NCBI GenBank assembly: GCA_964017065.1
Contig: OZ024788.1
Location: 12,108,845-12,172,844, forward strand
DNA from: Haliclona indistincta
Taxonomy: Eukaryota; Porifera; Demospongiae; Haplosclerida; Chalinidae
Length of the DNA stretch: 64,000 bases
Reading direction: 5' to 3'
Position numbers and translations under genes: made by a program. How positions within the stretch are numbered: the first letter of the stretch is position 1; the number at the start of each line of letters is the position of its first letter. The notes beneath the pieces are model-generated. The model saw only the letters and a list, made by a program, of their open reading frames with translations. It was not told the origin of the DNA and made no database searches. Positions 17,146 through 28,310 of this stretch are shown piece after piece.

Positions 17146-17853
17146 AGGTATTTATACTACAGCTACATGGCAACAATAAACAACCGCAGATATTTTTTTG
17201 AAAAAGAATGGTTGATGATCGTCACATAGCGAAAATTTCCAGCAGCACGAACATTTCTTCTTGCTCAAAACAGGTGTTGTGACCCGACTGCCACACCCAC
17301 AAATGCCGCTTTGCGTTACACGTGGCAATGGCTGACCTCAGACTCCAACGAACGGTTAGAATGACAGAATTTTAAATCTTTGCCTACTGGTAAATTCAGT
17401 CGTAAAAAAGTTAGAATGATAGTTACTAGAGTCCAGCAGTCTTTAGTACGTGCTGTGTGCGTTTATTAGATAAGCTTTAAGCTGTCAACATAGCAAAACG
17501 CGGTGAGTTACTAGCTTTCTTAATTTTTTCATGCACAACAAGTCAATCGTAGGCTCATAGCCAAGTACCCAGGCCGACGCTGCGCTGCCTATACCAAGAA
17601 GCTAACGCAACACCGAGTAACTACCAAGCTAGTACCTGTGCTATTAATCTGAACATAGGACTGTACACTGAATTAGTCTCGTCCCAGGTTCTCCGTGGGT
17701 GTGGCTCGATTGCGTGGGTACTGTGGCGGAAGGAGAGCCTGGTATCCACTGCTCGCGCATGCGCTAGTTTGCCTTGGAATTCCAAGGCTCCGGTTATTTC
17801 TCGTAAACAGCCGTATTACATTACGTCATCAGACCACACCTCAATAACTCAGA

Positions 17854-18375
17854 ATGTGTGAAGACGAGTTCGAGAGCATGCTGAAATACGCACTAGAGTT
17901 CACTGGAAACCATGGAATGAGTCCCAAGCCGGAGCAAGTCACTTAAATTCGCGCGGTGTATGATAAAAAGGATGTTTTTGTGTGGCTACCGACTGGATTT
18001 GGCAAGTCGCTCTGCTACGATCGAGACCATTCCTTTTATTCACGACTGAAAGCTTCATAGAGTGGACTCCAGAAGTTTAGTGCTTGTTGTCTCTCCACTG
18101 GTTGCACTCATGATCGATCGAGTCAAACGTTTACGAAAGAGGAACGTGAAAGCAGCTATCATTAGTGATGGTGCAGGTGGTGTTGACAAGCAGCTTTTGA
18201 CTACTAAAACTGATCTTGCAAGATGCAGCTTGTTGTATGGTGCTCTGATATCAATACCATTGTCCACTATGGAGCACCTAGCAGTATCGACGACTACTTC
18301 CAGAGTAGTGGTAGAGAAGGGCGAAGTGGGAGTGAAGCTCATTCTATAATGTGTTCTGGATACCACGTGACTGCC
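17854..18375 (+). pseudogene. RecQ-like DNA helicase relic, N-terminal and motif V-VI parts
   Basis: ATG at 17,854 opens MCEDEFESMLKYALEF. After an in-frame TAA (17,944-17,946) come DVFVWLPTGFGKSLCY (Walker A) and, after a slip near 18,057, LVLVVSPLVALMIDRVK (motif Ia). The sequence then jumps near 18,240 to VHYGAPSSIDDYFQSSGREG, which is RecQ motif V-VI. Motifs II-IV, including the DExH box, are deleted. RecQ enzymes unwind DNA 3'-5'; this copy cannot work. It stops where a TTAA-targeted MITE is inserted at 18,378 and resumes after it. Confidence 0.75.
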
Positions 18376-18377
18376 CA

Positions 18378-18989
18378 TTAACCCTTTAACCCCTATTGTT
18401 GCCTTTTGGCAACATATTCGACTCCACCTACTGTAGACCTCATAAATAGTGTCAAAAGTGCTCTAGCAAGGTCAAATCAAGTTTATTTGCAAAGTACCTG
18501 AAAAACCCACTGTTTTTCGTCGCGCCCTCCCCACTAAACCATATAGAACGGGGAGACGGGGGGATTTTTAAAGGGGGTGTCCCCCCTTTAACCTGGGGTT
18601 CGAAGGGCAGAGCCCCTCGCCGCTTTCAGCATTTTTGGGGCTTCAGGATGCCCGGAAATGCATACTTTGGGATAGAATATGGTCTAAACTGTGCTGTTTG
18701 CACACTTGGACACCACCAGGTTTTGTATTATAATATAGTCACCAGGGCTAAATGAAGACCAGAATTAGCTGAAAAATGACGAGGCTGCAACACTTAAGTG
18801 GCTTCAGTTCCGAAGTGGGAGTGGCTAGCATGGAGTTTAATACATGGTCGTAAACTTTGACGTGCCAGGAGAAAACGGTGCTAGTTTGGAATAGCTAGCG
18901 TACTGCATTTTCCAGAAAATTGCAAAACAAACTGCCAGTTTAGAGCAAGTCAAATTCCAAACGAAAGAAGTCAGTAACTAAAGGGCTAA
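18378..18989 (+). mobile_element. piggyBac-like MITE, family G2
   Basis: Starts TTAACCCTTTAACCCC and ends with a decayed ACTAAAGGGCTAA. It splits the RecQ relic. Shares GACTCCACCTACT, TTTTTAAAGGGGGTGTCC and GACACCACCAGGTT with copies at 44.1-45.3 and 46.5-47.2 kb. Confidence 0.85.
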
Positions 18990-19140
18990 GAAGAGCACAA
19001 GGGATAATGAAGTTGTATCTGTACAAAATTATTTAGAAAACGCTACCTGTTGTCGCAGCTGGGTTTTGAAGTACTTCGACCCGTTTCTATCATCAAATGT
19101 TGCTCCAGCTCATTGTTGTGACTTCTGTGCTAAGCAACAT
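18990..19140 (+). pseudogene. RecQ-like helicase relic, C-terminal zinc-binding part
   Basis: Reads KSTRDNEVVSVQNYLENAT, CCRSWVLKYFDPF, then APAHCCDFCAKQ: the Cys cluster of the RecQ zinc-binding subdomain, continuing the helicase on the far side of the inserted MITE. Confidence 0.7.
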
Positions 19141-19499
19141 TGAGATTTGTATTACTCAGTTGAAAAAAATTGACAATAATAGTAATTCTTTTGTACAATG
19201 TGATAGTGTGTTTGTAATCAGTATTCCTTTTCTTCATCCATGTCCCTATCTGTGTGCTCATCATCTGTTGCATCGGAGTCTGACTCATTTCCTTTAACCT
19301 TCCAGCTGTGTAATGGATTTAGACGGATGCGCTTGAATTGACCGTGTTTTCTTTTAGGAATGATTGGGATGGAGAGTAGTTTCTTGTTTAGAACAGTAGT
19401 ATACTACTTTGCTGATTTCATGAATACTAGCTCGAGTTGAATGAGCGCTTGTATCAAATGGTACCCTAGTAGTCGCATCAAAATTTTTGTATACTTGGC

Positions 19500-20114
19500 T
19501 CAATGTGATACTAGCTCTGGCAGCTCACCGCAATGCATCTTCTGTCCAATTTGATCCCATGGTGCAAATGATCTGATATACGTCCTTGTTAATAAATTAT
19601 GCTCATTGTATAAGTCGCATGGGATATTTCTTTCCTGTCGTCCCTTGGTGGTAATGAATCTATCCCTAACAATGTGATGAGATAGCTGTGATGAAAGGTA
19701 GCTGCTTGCTTGAAACTGTAAGCGAAGTACTTGCAGAGCATACTTCGTGTGATGGTTAGCTACAAAATGGGGCAAGAGAAGTCTCCAGCAACGGACAACA
19801 CGATTTCCATCTCCCTCAGCCCATGTGTCTCGAAACTCTATAATTAGAGCACCATAATGACAGAGCACACGGGCGTAGTTTTACACACCATCAGTGGACT
19901 CTTCCGTGCTGTCAAAATATGCACCACTCACTATAGTACACATTTTGACCACTTTTCTGGCTATCGAGCTGATGTACTCCTGCTTCACATCTCGACTACT
20001 GCTTCTAATGCTGCCCGGCATTTCTACATGGCTACTAATACCAAGAACGTTGCATGCACAGGCAAGAAGATGTCTATTTACAACTGGTATCAGAAAACCG
20101 AGCGAAGCATTCAC
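19500..20114 (-). pseudogene. DUF6589-like transposase relic, C-terminal part
   Basis: A continuous minus frame broken once by TAA at 19,883-19,881. Conserved blocks: YARVLCHYGALIIEFRD, EGDGNRVVRCWRLLLPHF, HTKYALQVLRLQFQ, RNIPCDLYNEHN. These match a large family of cnidarian, sponge and fungal proteins that I associate with DUF6589. I infer it is this element's transposase because it lies between matching TIRs. It is separated from its N-terminal parts by the A-B composite inserted at 20,311. Confidence 0.6.
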
Positions 20115-20310
20115 ATCATCTTTCGGGTTTTTCTTGACTACATTGAGAATTTTATTTTATACTTGAAAAAGCCCAGCGTGCTATGGTTTAGACCTGACTT
20201 GTGATATAAACATTTCCAGATAGTTTGTATGTGAAACAATTAAGAACAAAATAAAAGCTAGTGTGATTAAATGCATTAAGATTGCATTTTACGTCTGTTG
20301 CATGTGTATT

Positions 20311-21517
20311 AGGGAGGCACGGTAGTGACTCCCTATGTAGGGTTGAACGAGAAAACAAGATGGCGGCTACATACAATGTATTAGCATTCAAACGCTGATA
20401 TTTCGCCTGGTGAAGAATTTTATACGACCAAGGACACTTAGATCTGCTCTCTGGCGTTGCCCCATCTTATAGTAGCAAGGAGAGTGCTAGAAATTGTTAC
20501 TAAAGTGACGAACCTGGAAACGGTGAAAATCGACTTTCGTCATCTTCGTTTTCTTCTTCTTCTTTCTTCTTTCTTCCACTCGCCTAGCACCTTTACGTGA
20601 GCAATGCCGAGACCAAAACACCCACGAACAGTCGTGAAATTCTCCTGGCATGTGCCTTTTGAACTTAGTTTTTAGCGAAACGGCGATATAAATTCTGCGA
20701 TTTCTCGATCGTGATCCATTGTCAGCTAAGTGTTAGACGCCATTATTGTGATTGCGCAATACGCACGTGACCAAGCAGTGGTTAGTGCACGTGACCAAGC
20801 ACTAGCTGGAGTATCTCCGCGCCCTATGAATGACGGAGAACACATACATGTATCTGTCTGGAGTCTTCGAAGAACGGCATGCTATAGGATCACCATTCTG
20901 CGCTTGCCAGATAATTATAACCGCCGTACAGGTCTACAAACTAGTGTGGGCGGGGCTCGTATGCAATTTATGCATGCATGTATGCGTAGGCGAGCTGATA
21001 ATAATGTATAGCATAACAATTATTATTTTTTGCTACAAGTTTAAAGTGTTAATAATAAAGAAAAGCCATCAACAACAGGAAGACTAAACCAATGGTGGAA
21101 ACAAAGACGGCTCAGCACGTGCAATGAACTGCACTGCACTAAAAAGGGACACAAACAAGAAAATTAAAAAGATTTCTATCGAAATCAAAAGGATGTAGGG
21201 TTGTGAAATCTACCACTGGTTCACAATGTAAACTAACAAGGTACAAGCATGGAATGGTAACACGACTGACCTGCTAACAGACCATAGATCCCTACATCAG
21301 TGGCTGTGCACAAGCTGAATGCACGTCAGGTGTCAGCAGTCAAAAGCAGCTAGGTTAACCACAGCAGCCACTGATGTAGGGATCTATGGTCTGTTAGCAG
21401 GTCAGTCGTGTTACCATTCCATGCTTGTACCTTGTTAGTTTACATTGTGAACCAGTGGTAGATTTCACAACCCTACATCCTTTTGATTTCGATAGAAATC
21501 TTTTTAATTTTCTTGTG
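20311..21517 (+). mobile_element. Composite A head/body plus B hairpin, inserted in the 6-kb transposon
   Basis: The head AGGGAGGCACGGTAGTGACTC opens the A body (TTCTTC run at 20,553-20,575, GTGACCAAGCAGTGGTTAG, E-box CACGTG repeats). Hairpin B follows at 21,157-21,517, starting AGAAAATTAAAAAGATTTC and ending with its inverse. It interrupts the transposase relic. Confidence 0.85.
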
Positions 21518-21559
21518 CACTAAACACTTCAATGTACTGTATGATTTCATACCATTAAA

Positions 21560-21845
21560 ACATAGACTAGACAATGCCAATCTTCAGCAACTGGTTCAAG
21601 AACTTCTAGTCGTTCAAATGGAGTGTCTTCGTCCATTATATGCCAGCTTGCCTTTCACACGTGAGCTGATCACCACCAGAGGCAACTCGTTGGTCTGTCT
21701 GGTAGTCACTGCCGAGGTACTCATGCAATGACCGCATGCTATCTATCATGTGAGGACTGTAGGCTTCGTTCTTGTGTAACACATCAACCACCGCTTCCTC
21801 CTACTTTCCTGACATGACACTGGAGTACTCATGCCTGATGTGATC
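21560..21845 (-). pseudogene. DUF6589-like transposase relic, central part
   Basis: Minus-strand pieces read KAVPDHIRHEYSSVMSGK, VVDVLHKNEAYSPHMIDSM, then SGGDQLTCERQAGI, and (after a stop and slip) LEVLEPVAEDWH. The GGDQLT and EDWH blocks are hallmarks of the same family as the 19.5-20.1 kb part. Order along the minus strand is consistent with one protein. Confidence 0.6.
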
Positions 21846-21849
21846 GGGA

Positions 21850-22727
21850 ACTGCCTTAGAGAGAAAACATAGATCTTTGATGTAGGTAGTCAACAGGCGG
21901 GCTATACAGTATCACAAGATTGCTTTCCACCTTAATTCTGTATGTCATCCTTACTTGGCAAGAGAGTTTTCCATGGTATTGACATAAGATCAGCAATTTG
22001 TCCAGTTTGAGATGGCTGTGAGGACGGTAGACGGCTTTTACTGACTAACACGCTTTACATGTGTATCATCTTTCCTTGGTGATGTGATCTCATGTCTCAC
22101 ACGTGCTTCTTTTTTTCAATATTGTCACTAATGAACTTGAACGTTGCTCCACCCTTAATTGTTGAATAGGATCCTTGTGATATTTGCTGATGTCATCTAC
22201 AAGCTGAAGAACTGCCTAATAACTGATACACCTATAATGAAGTATACTGTAAATGTGTGCATGTATTTGCTATGTTATATATACCTTCTTTTCTGCATGC
22301 GAGAAAAATAGGAGGAGTGAGGAGACTGCACACCACATATTTCTCTATTCCTCTCCTTTAATAGCACCGACATAGCCATACAGATTCCAGGATAATGCTG
22401 AACTCCTCGTTTGTGCTGATTCCGATGATCATTCACAGACACCATCGATTGAAATATTCGCAGCAGAAGTGGAGCCTTCTCCTCCAACTCTAAAATTAGT
22501 ATTAATTTTCTCAGCGAAAATCTGTCAGACTAGATTGTTTCATTTTGCGAAAGCAAGATGGTTCCTTTCTCAAAACAGCACACAATCTCTCCTAGTATGA
22601 GGTGCAGAACAGCTTCCCACAGGTCAGCATATGCAAGGACAGCTTTTGCTACTGTAGGAAGATGACCACCAGCAATTGCTCTCTCAAGTCTTACTTCTTG
22701 CACATCCAGCTCTCTGCTCCATGGCAC
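21850..22727 (-). pseudogene. DUF6589-like transposase relic, N-proximal part
   Basis: Two open minus segments (22,727-22,530 and 22,487-22,275). The first contains LAYADLWEAVLHLI; the second has EEKAPLLLRIFQSMV, then KRGVQHYPGICMAMSVLLKE, ending in an RMQKRRY frame slip. Positionally equivalent motifs (E..AP.L...L, R........A..LL..R) precede GGDQLT in the family. Below 22,275 I see no clear coding until 21,845. Confidence 0.5.
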
Positions 22728-23017
22728 TGGTCTGGATGGTGTAGCTACTGATATCTGTACACAACGTAATAATAATTACCACTACATACATACTATTATA
22801 GAACTCACTTTGACAAGCTTTTTTGGGGGTTTTTGTGCCATGGACTGGTCGTGAAATGAGTGACGAACAACTTCTGGAATTGTCTTTAAAATATTAAAAT
22901 TATTTCTTTGACATAATTATTTAAATTAATGACGAAGACATACCAGCACTATCAGGTATGCATGATTGAAGAGGAGGGCTGTCAGATACATGATCACAAG
23001 CAGCAAGTGTGCTAGCA

Positions 23018-23245
23018 TCATGATCCTGCACACCCAAATCTGATGTACAAAGATGCATGTCTAAGCTGGCAAAAATTATCATCATGATTATAGAAAAAAT
23101 TGTTATTATCTGTTAGTTCCTGTCCAAAATCTAGCCTTCTGCTACTATAAGACGACGACTTCTTAGCTGGCGGTTGCAACTTGATCCTGTCAGACATGGC
23201 TGATGCTCCGCTACAATCCTTGCTTCTCTTCCTACTGCTCGACAA
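23018..23245 (-). pseudogene. Possible N-terminus of the transposase
   Basis: A basic, Ser-rich start (SSSRKRSKDCSGASAMSDR) near the right TIR of the 6-kb element. It has no recognisable domain and is included because of position and orientation. Confidence 0.3.
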
Positions 23246-23922
23246 CGACAGTTCATCGTAACTTTTACAAGCACGACTTTCTTTCAGAGCCTTCTCTAGT
23301 GTCTCCCTTCACCTAATGGACTTCATACAGACGTGTTGTGGTAGGCCGTCATCAATCACCACAGACACGAGTAGCAGCTCGCTAAGTCTGCTAGGTACTC
23401 CACTGTTGAAGTTCACGCCTTTTGCCTGCCAGTGAAATACTATTCATTGACGAATAACTGCCTTGACAGAGGCGACACGATACTGGAGATCATGTCGAGA
23501 CATCATCTATGCGTACAGCTGCACACGTGTCTGGACATGCCTAGCGTTACGTATATTTAACAGGATGTAAATTCAACTCCGTCATCAATAAAAACACGTG
23601 CTTTTTATTGAAAAACTAGCGCATGCACGAGCAGTGGATACCAGGCTCTCCAATCCTCCCGCCACTCACACAATCGAGCCACACCCATGGAGAGCCTGGA
23701 GACGAGGCTAACTGAATGTATACAAAAAACCTCATGCCATCAACTTCCAGAGAAAAATATGAGTTCCAGCGGAAAAATACGGAAGAATATGTGATTAATT
23801 ATCCTCCAACTGGCCAATCAGATTCTAGAATTACATCGAGCTGTAGTATAAGTAACAGTTAGATCGATGTCACGCTTAGGAATGCTAATCAGGGTTACGG
23901 CGAGGGCTCATACTACGTATTA

Positions 23923-24519
23923 TAGACCAGTCGGGCGCTAACAGCTGACCGCAATAATTTCTAAATCACGTCATCTGTGCCACGCCTTCAACTGCCAAAA
24001 GAACCCTAGAATTATACTGAATCTCGAACAAACAGGAGCAATTCGCTGATACTCTTGGGTGTTACTCATCTCTTGGGGGCTCTCTCTCGTAGAAAAACGT
24101 AGATATATGCAAAAAGTTGGAAAAGAGTGTTCTAAACACTCCAGAGCTAACTGCAAATACCTGGTAATAAACCGTATTCGACACTTCTAGGACCTTAGGA
24201 GTGATTGCAGGCTGAGAAACAGATTGCTCTATGTTTTATCGAAGGCAATGTGCTACATTTCGCTGTTTCTGAGGCTTACCGTTGATGAAACGGGCCGAGT
24301 GGCGAGTGTAAGTTTTGACTCCAATCAAGTTGCGCTTGTCAGTGCTGTTCCGAGCTTGTCTCCGCTTGGTATCACACAAGAACTATAAAAAATTGAGTTC
24401 CACGCTTTTCTTGACAGTCTTTGCAGCTAAAGTGTACCAGCTAGGCCTCACAAATGGCGGTTTATGAATTTTTTTTCCATAGAATTATTGCGGTCAACTA
24501 TTAGTGCCCAACCGGTCTA
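23923..24519. mobile_element. MITE with TAGACC termini, about 38-bp TIR
   Basis: Ends TAGACCAGTCGGGCGC / GGGCACTAATAGTTGACCGC (rc), flanked by TA. The internal 500 bp has no coding signal. Confidence 0.8.
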
Positions 24520-24521
24520 TA

Positions 24522-25141
24522 CAGCGGGGTCACGGGATCGCTGGACCCGGTTGCGTATGAGACTAGAACTTAACGGTGGGCTGATGAGACCATGGTGGAT
24601 CAGATCCCAGAGTCTACTCCTGACAGAGCCAAGTGGATAGCTCGGCTCAGAAAGAGAAAACAGAGAGCAGTGCCTGAGTTTAATGCCACAAAAGAAGCAA
24701 GGTACGCCATCATCAGCACTAACAATACTGTCAAGGAATTGGCATTGACTCTTAGGTCGTCTGACACGAGTCCACGAGGCCGAAAACAGGAAGCTAGCTC
24801 GCTGTATCCGTACCAGCCGGCCGTCTGCTGTCGAGCCCCACCCAAAAATTTTAGGTGGTCAATAATAACTACTTAATAAACTCCGCGCAAGGCATTCATG
24901 CGTATTTGTATCTCCTAGTAATAATACAATTGTTGATGATTATTATGCTAATGATATTCAGGCGGCTTCAAGTAGCGTAAAACCACCTGGTTTGTCGGCG
25001 CCGAGTCGGATCTTTTATCTTTACAAGCTTCCGGTGTCGGCGCTTTGAAGATCAAAGGAAAACCGAGTGATGAACTCTTTCTTTATTTTTTTGAGAAAGG
25101 AAACACCGGTATTGTGTGTGTATGATCATCTCTGTGTGCAG
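24522..25141. other. No supported feature
   Basis: Open frames exist on both strands around 24,592-24,876, but I see no conserved motif, splice logic or repeat match. Confidence 0.4.
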
Positions 25142-25150
25142 TGCTTGCTT

Positions 25151-25698
25151 TAGCCTCGCATCCAGGCCATGCGCCATTTTATATAATGGCCTGGTTAAGA
25201 CTGCATACACATGCGCGAAGATTTTCCGTTAACTCTCTAAGTGCGGACAGTAATTCTAGCCATTGTTTCTATGCACGCGCATTTCACTAACCTTTGTAAC
25301 CATTACGCGTACAAACTAGTGCTGTGTCAGTGATCACTGATATTACGCAATATCAACTTGCACAACGAGATTCTTACGCGAAGGTTTGCGAGTGAAGTTA
25401 GCCACACCCACTTGACGATCTACCGACTTCCGTGCGCTAGAATCACTCTCTCCGTACCAAAAACGCCGTTTCTTTTGGGTACAACAGCATGTTTGCACCA
25501 GAAGCCTTTTGCGTAGTTTAAACTAGCTGTTTCAATAGGAAGATGAAACGGACATGTCTCGATAGTGTGCTTTAAAATGCCCCGATCGTGTGCGATGTTT
25601 TACTGATTACCAGGTTTTACTGGTAATATTGGAGCATGCGCAGACAGTCTGGACCAGGCCATCTCCCCAGCAGGGGGAGTGGCCTGGAGGCGAGGCTA
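25151..25698. mobile_element. Non-autonomous relative of the 6-kb transposon
   Basis: Begins TAGCCTCGCATCCAGGCC and ends CCTGGAGGCGAGGCTA, flanked by a perfect 9-bp duplication TGCTTGCTT (25,142-25,150 and 25,699-25,707). Confidence 0.85.
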
Positions 25699-25916
25699 TG
25701 CTTGCTTACGCCTAGCTGTGTAATAGCCATGGGTTGCGGGAAGCAAGTGCCATTGCTTAGTTCGTTGTAGACACCAAAATAGTGGACTAGAAAGAGTCTA
25801 GTGACCAGCATGAGCTTCAAGCAACAACTACAAACCTCTGGTAGCTTTAGAAGCATTGCCAGGCGTGCACAAGGCAACATAAAGCACTAAACTGACCAAA
25901 GATGTAACACCAGATC

Positions 25917-26062
25917 ATGGGTATGTTGCCGCCATTTTGTTTTTCCATTCATCCCTACATAGGGGGGCACTACCGTGCCTCCCTAATTGTATGTAGCTGC
26001 CGTCTTGTTTTTCCGTACATCGCTACATAGAGAGGCACTACCGTGCCTCCCTAATTATATCA
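25917..26062 (-). mobile_element. Two tandem solo heads of module A
   Basis: Two adjacent minus-orientation copies of the terminal about 65 bp of A, each ending CACTACCGTGCCTCCCTAA (plus sense). Confidence 0.85.
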
Positions 26063-26135
26063 TAATTAATTTTTATTATTATGTATAATTATTTACACCA
26101 TGCCTACCTGTGGTGTACCCGTGTGCCTACCTGTG

Positions 26136-26729
26136 TAGCCTCGTACCCAGGCTCTCGGGCGGGCTGCGTGGGTGGCTATTAGAGAGCCTGGTACGCATTG
26201 CATGAGCATGCGTCAGATTTCGAAAATTGCGGGTGAATAATCGAAAGACACCTCCCTCGCCCCGCCTTTGTAAATTTATGCATTAATGCGAACAATGCTG
26301 GAAATACTGTTTAGGATCCACCACGCTCAGCCAAGCTACTGCATCTACTTGACCGCTAGTCCAGGTACACACGACCAAATTGTGAGCAATTGGAGATCTT
26401 TCTAAACATAGAACACTTACTTTGTCGAAATCAGGCCAAATCAAGAATATTTGCCACTCGTGGCGTTCGATATGGCTCGTAACAGTTCAATGCTTCATCG
26501 TGACATGCTTAGCCGACCTAAACACTGCTGCTTCTGTGTTTTTTTCAAAACTAACAATGAATATCCTGATATAAGCAAGAGTGCACGGACATCAACAGTA
26601 GTTTAGTGTAGCATACCATCAGATGGCTACTTTAGTACTTTACGTCATTTCGCGCATGCGCATGCAATGCATACCAGGCTCTCTAATAGCCACCCACGCA
26701 GCCCGCCCAAGAGCCTGGGTACGAATCTA
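26136..26729. mobile_element. Non-autonomous relative of the 6-kb transposon
   Basis: Begins TAGCCTCGTACCCAGGC and ends GCCTGGGTACGAATCTA. TIRs share GGTGGCTATTAGAGAGCCTGG and GCATGCG. No flanking duplication is visible, so it is older or recombined. Confidence 0.75.
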
Positions 26730-26948
26730 TTATTCCCGAGGGCATAGCCTGAGGAATTAATTGTTATTGCTGAGTGTATTCATGATACACCACATGTAGG
26801 CATGGTGAAACTGACTTGTACCATAGCAACCACAAGGTCCACTGATGACTGTAGGTTTCTATAGAATTGTTTCTCTCTGGAAGGTAGATGATTTCGATGA
26901 TCTTTCTTTGCCCAGTGGGAGTTGTGTGACTTCCCATGCAATCTCTTA

Positions 26949-27331
26949 CCCCGTTCACACTTGCCTTCTCAGCCCGGGTTGACGCGCGTTACCACTAGTG
27001 TGAACACTATCCAATGTGAGCTGAACATTGCCGAACCGTGCTGGCCCGGCTCGCTTTGCACAACCAGGCTGACCCGTGTCGATACGGGTCGCGTGCGTAA
27101 TGTGAACGCAAACCGTGCTGAGCATGCGTGATTTGATACGAGTGCGCGACAACCGCGCGCTCGTGAAGTAATGCGCACGCTCAGTATCTACGTAACCGGT
27201 AATGCAATAACGAACCAAAACGAAAATGTCTATAGTGCGCGCTAGCTCGCTGTAGTGTGAACAGTGCACCATGACTGTACTAATCCGTGCTGAACCGAGC
27301 GAGTCAACATGGGTTGCAAGTGTGAACGAGG
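26949..27331. mobile_element. MITE with CCYCGTTCACACTTGC termini, TA target
   Basis: 16-bp TIRs CCCCGTTCACACTTGC and its inverse with one mismatch. TA flanks at 26,947 and 27,332. The interior is CpG-rich compared with its surroundings. Confidence 0.8.
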
Positions 27332-27371
27332 TATCTGATATTCCACAGGAAATCCTGTGGAATATGTATAC

Positions 27372-27475
27372 ATGTACAATTCATCACCAGGTGAAACATC
27401 AACGTTTGATTGATACTACATTGCATTGTAGCCGCTATCTTGTCTTCTGTGCATCCCTATATAGGGACACATGAT
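27372..27475 (-). mobile_element. Solo head of module A
   Basis: ATTCATCACCAGGTGAAACATC to CATCCCTATATAGGGACAC, diverged from the A consensus. Confidence 0.7.
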
Positions 27476-27999
27476 ATACCATTATCACATTGAAATTATC
27501 ACATTAACTTTATGTAACTATGTACTTTTACACAGCTAAAATTAAACTGTCAAGTGTTTCTCCAGAACAATTTGTCAGGTCAAGTGAGGTGAGGTTGTGC
27601 ATGGGTAATTCCTGTAGCATTAGCAATGCACCCGTTGTCCTCTTTCATCATCCAGAGCTCTGAGAAGAGCTATTGCTTGACAGAGAACAAACGATTGTGT
27701 TAGGCGCACTAGCTTATTGTAGTCACATTTGTATTATTGTATTTTTAAGTACCGGCCTTATTGATTGACTCTGGCTAGGGAAACAGTGTGCAAAGTTTCC
27801 ATAATCACTAGAGCGGCCAGCACGGCACCAGGACAACAATGGAAGATTAGTGCTGTAGCACCCACAGCGGCAAAAAGGTAGCTGAGAAGTAGAATATCTG
27901 CGATGTAGGTAGATCTCTGACAGCAGACAGTGTTCTTACAGCGCTATATCATCCAATTAAACTATGACATGAATAATTCTCTTTGATGTAATGAGGTGT

Positions 28000-28310
28000 C
28001 CAAATTCCCATATACACCTGCAGCAAAGCCATACAATGCACCACTTATTATACCATTAGCCATACAATGCACCATACAATGCCATACAATGCACCATACA
28101 AGCCATACAATGCACCATACAATGCACATAGTTTAAATAGGTTAAACACCTCGTTGCCATACAATGCACCATACAAGCCATACAATGCACCATACAATGC
28201 ACATAGTTTAAATAGGTTAAACACCTCGTTGTCGGTGTATATGTGAATTTGCACACCTCGGGCTTCGCCCTCGGTGTCCAAATTTCCATATACACCTCCA
28301 CCTCGGTGTT
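28000..28310. repeat. Nested tandem duplication with CCATACAATGCA units
   Basis: A segment of about 76 bp (CCATACAATGCACC...TTAAACACCTCGTTG) is directly duplicated (about 28,082-28,157 and 28,158-28,232). It is itself built of CCATACAATGCAC/CCATACAAG units. GGTGTCCAAATT(T/C)CCATATACACCT copies bracket the array. Confidence 0.85.

Larger units (their letters stand above)
17674..23710. mobile_element. 6-kb TIR transposon carrying RecQ-like helicase and DUF6589-like transposase
   Basis: Terminal inverted repeats of about 110 bp: left begins TAGTCTCGTCCCAGG, right ends CCTGGAGACGAGGCTA. Both contain GGGTGTGGCTCGATTG and AGAGCCTGGTATCCACTGCT. ACTGAAT directly abuts both ends (17,667-17,673 and 23,711-23,717). 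Inside are a RecQ-like relic on plus near the left end and a transposase-like relic on minus over the right two thirds. A piggyBac-like MITE (18,378-18,989) and an A-B composite (20,311-21,517) are inserted. The termini match several 550-600 bp elements in this window. Possibly Academ-type (that superfamily includes helicase-bearing members), but the 7-9-bp duplications do not fit the 3-4 bp I expect there. Confidence 0.75.

Noticed and set aside
24592..24876. 94-codon plus ORF and its minus counterpart
   Set aside because: No recognisable motif, no splice or repeat context; likely chance.
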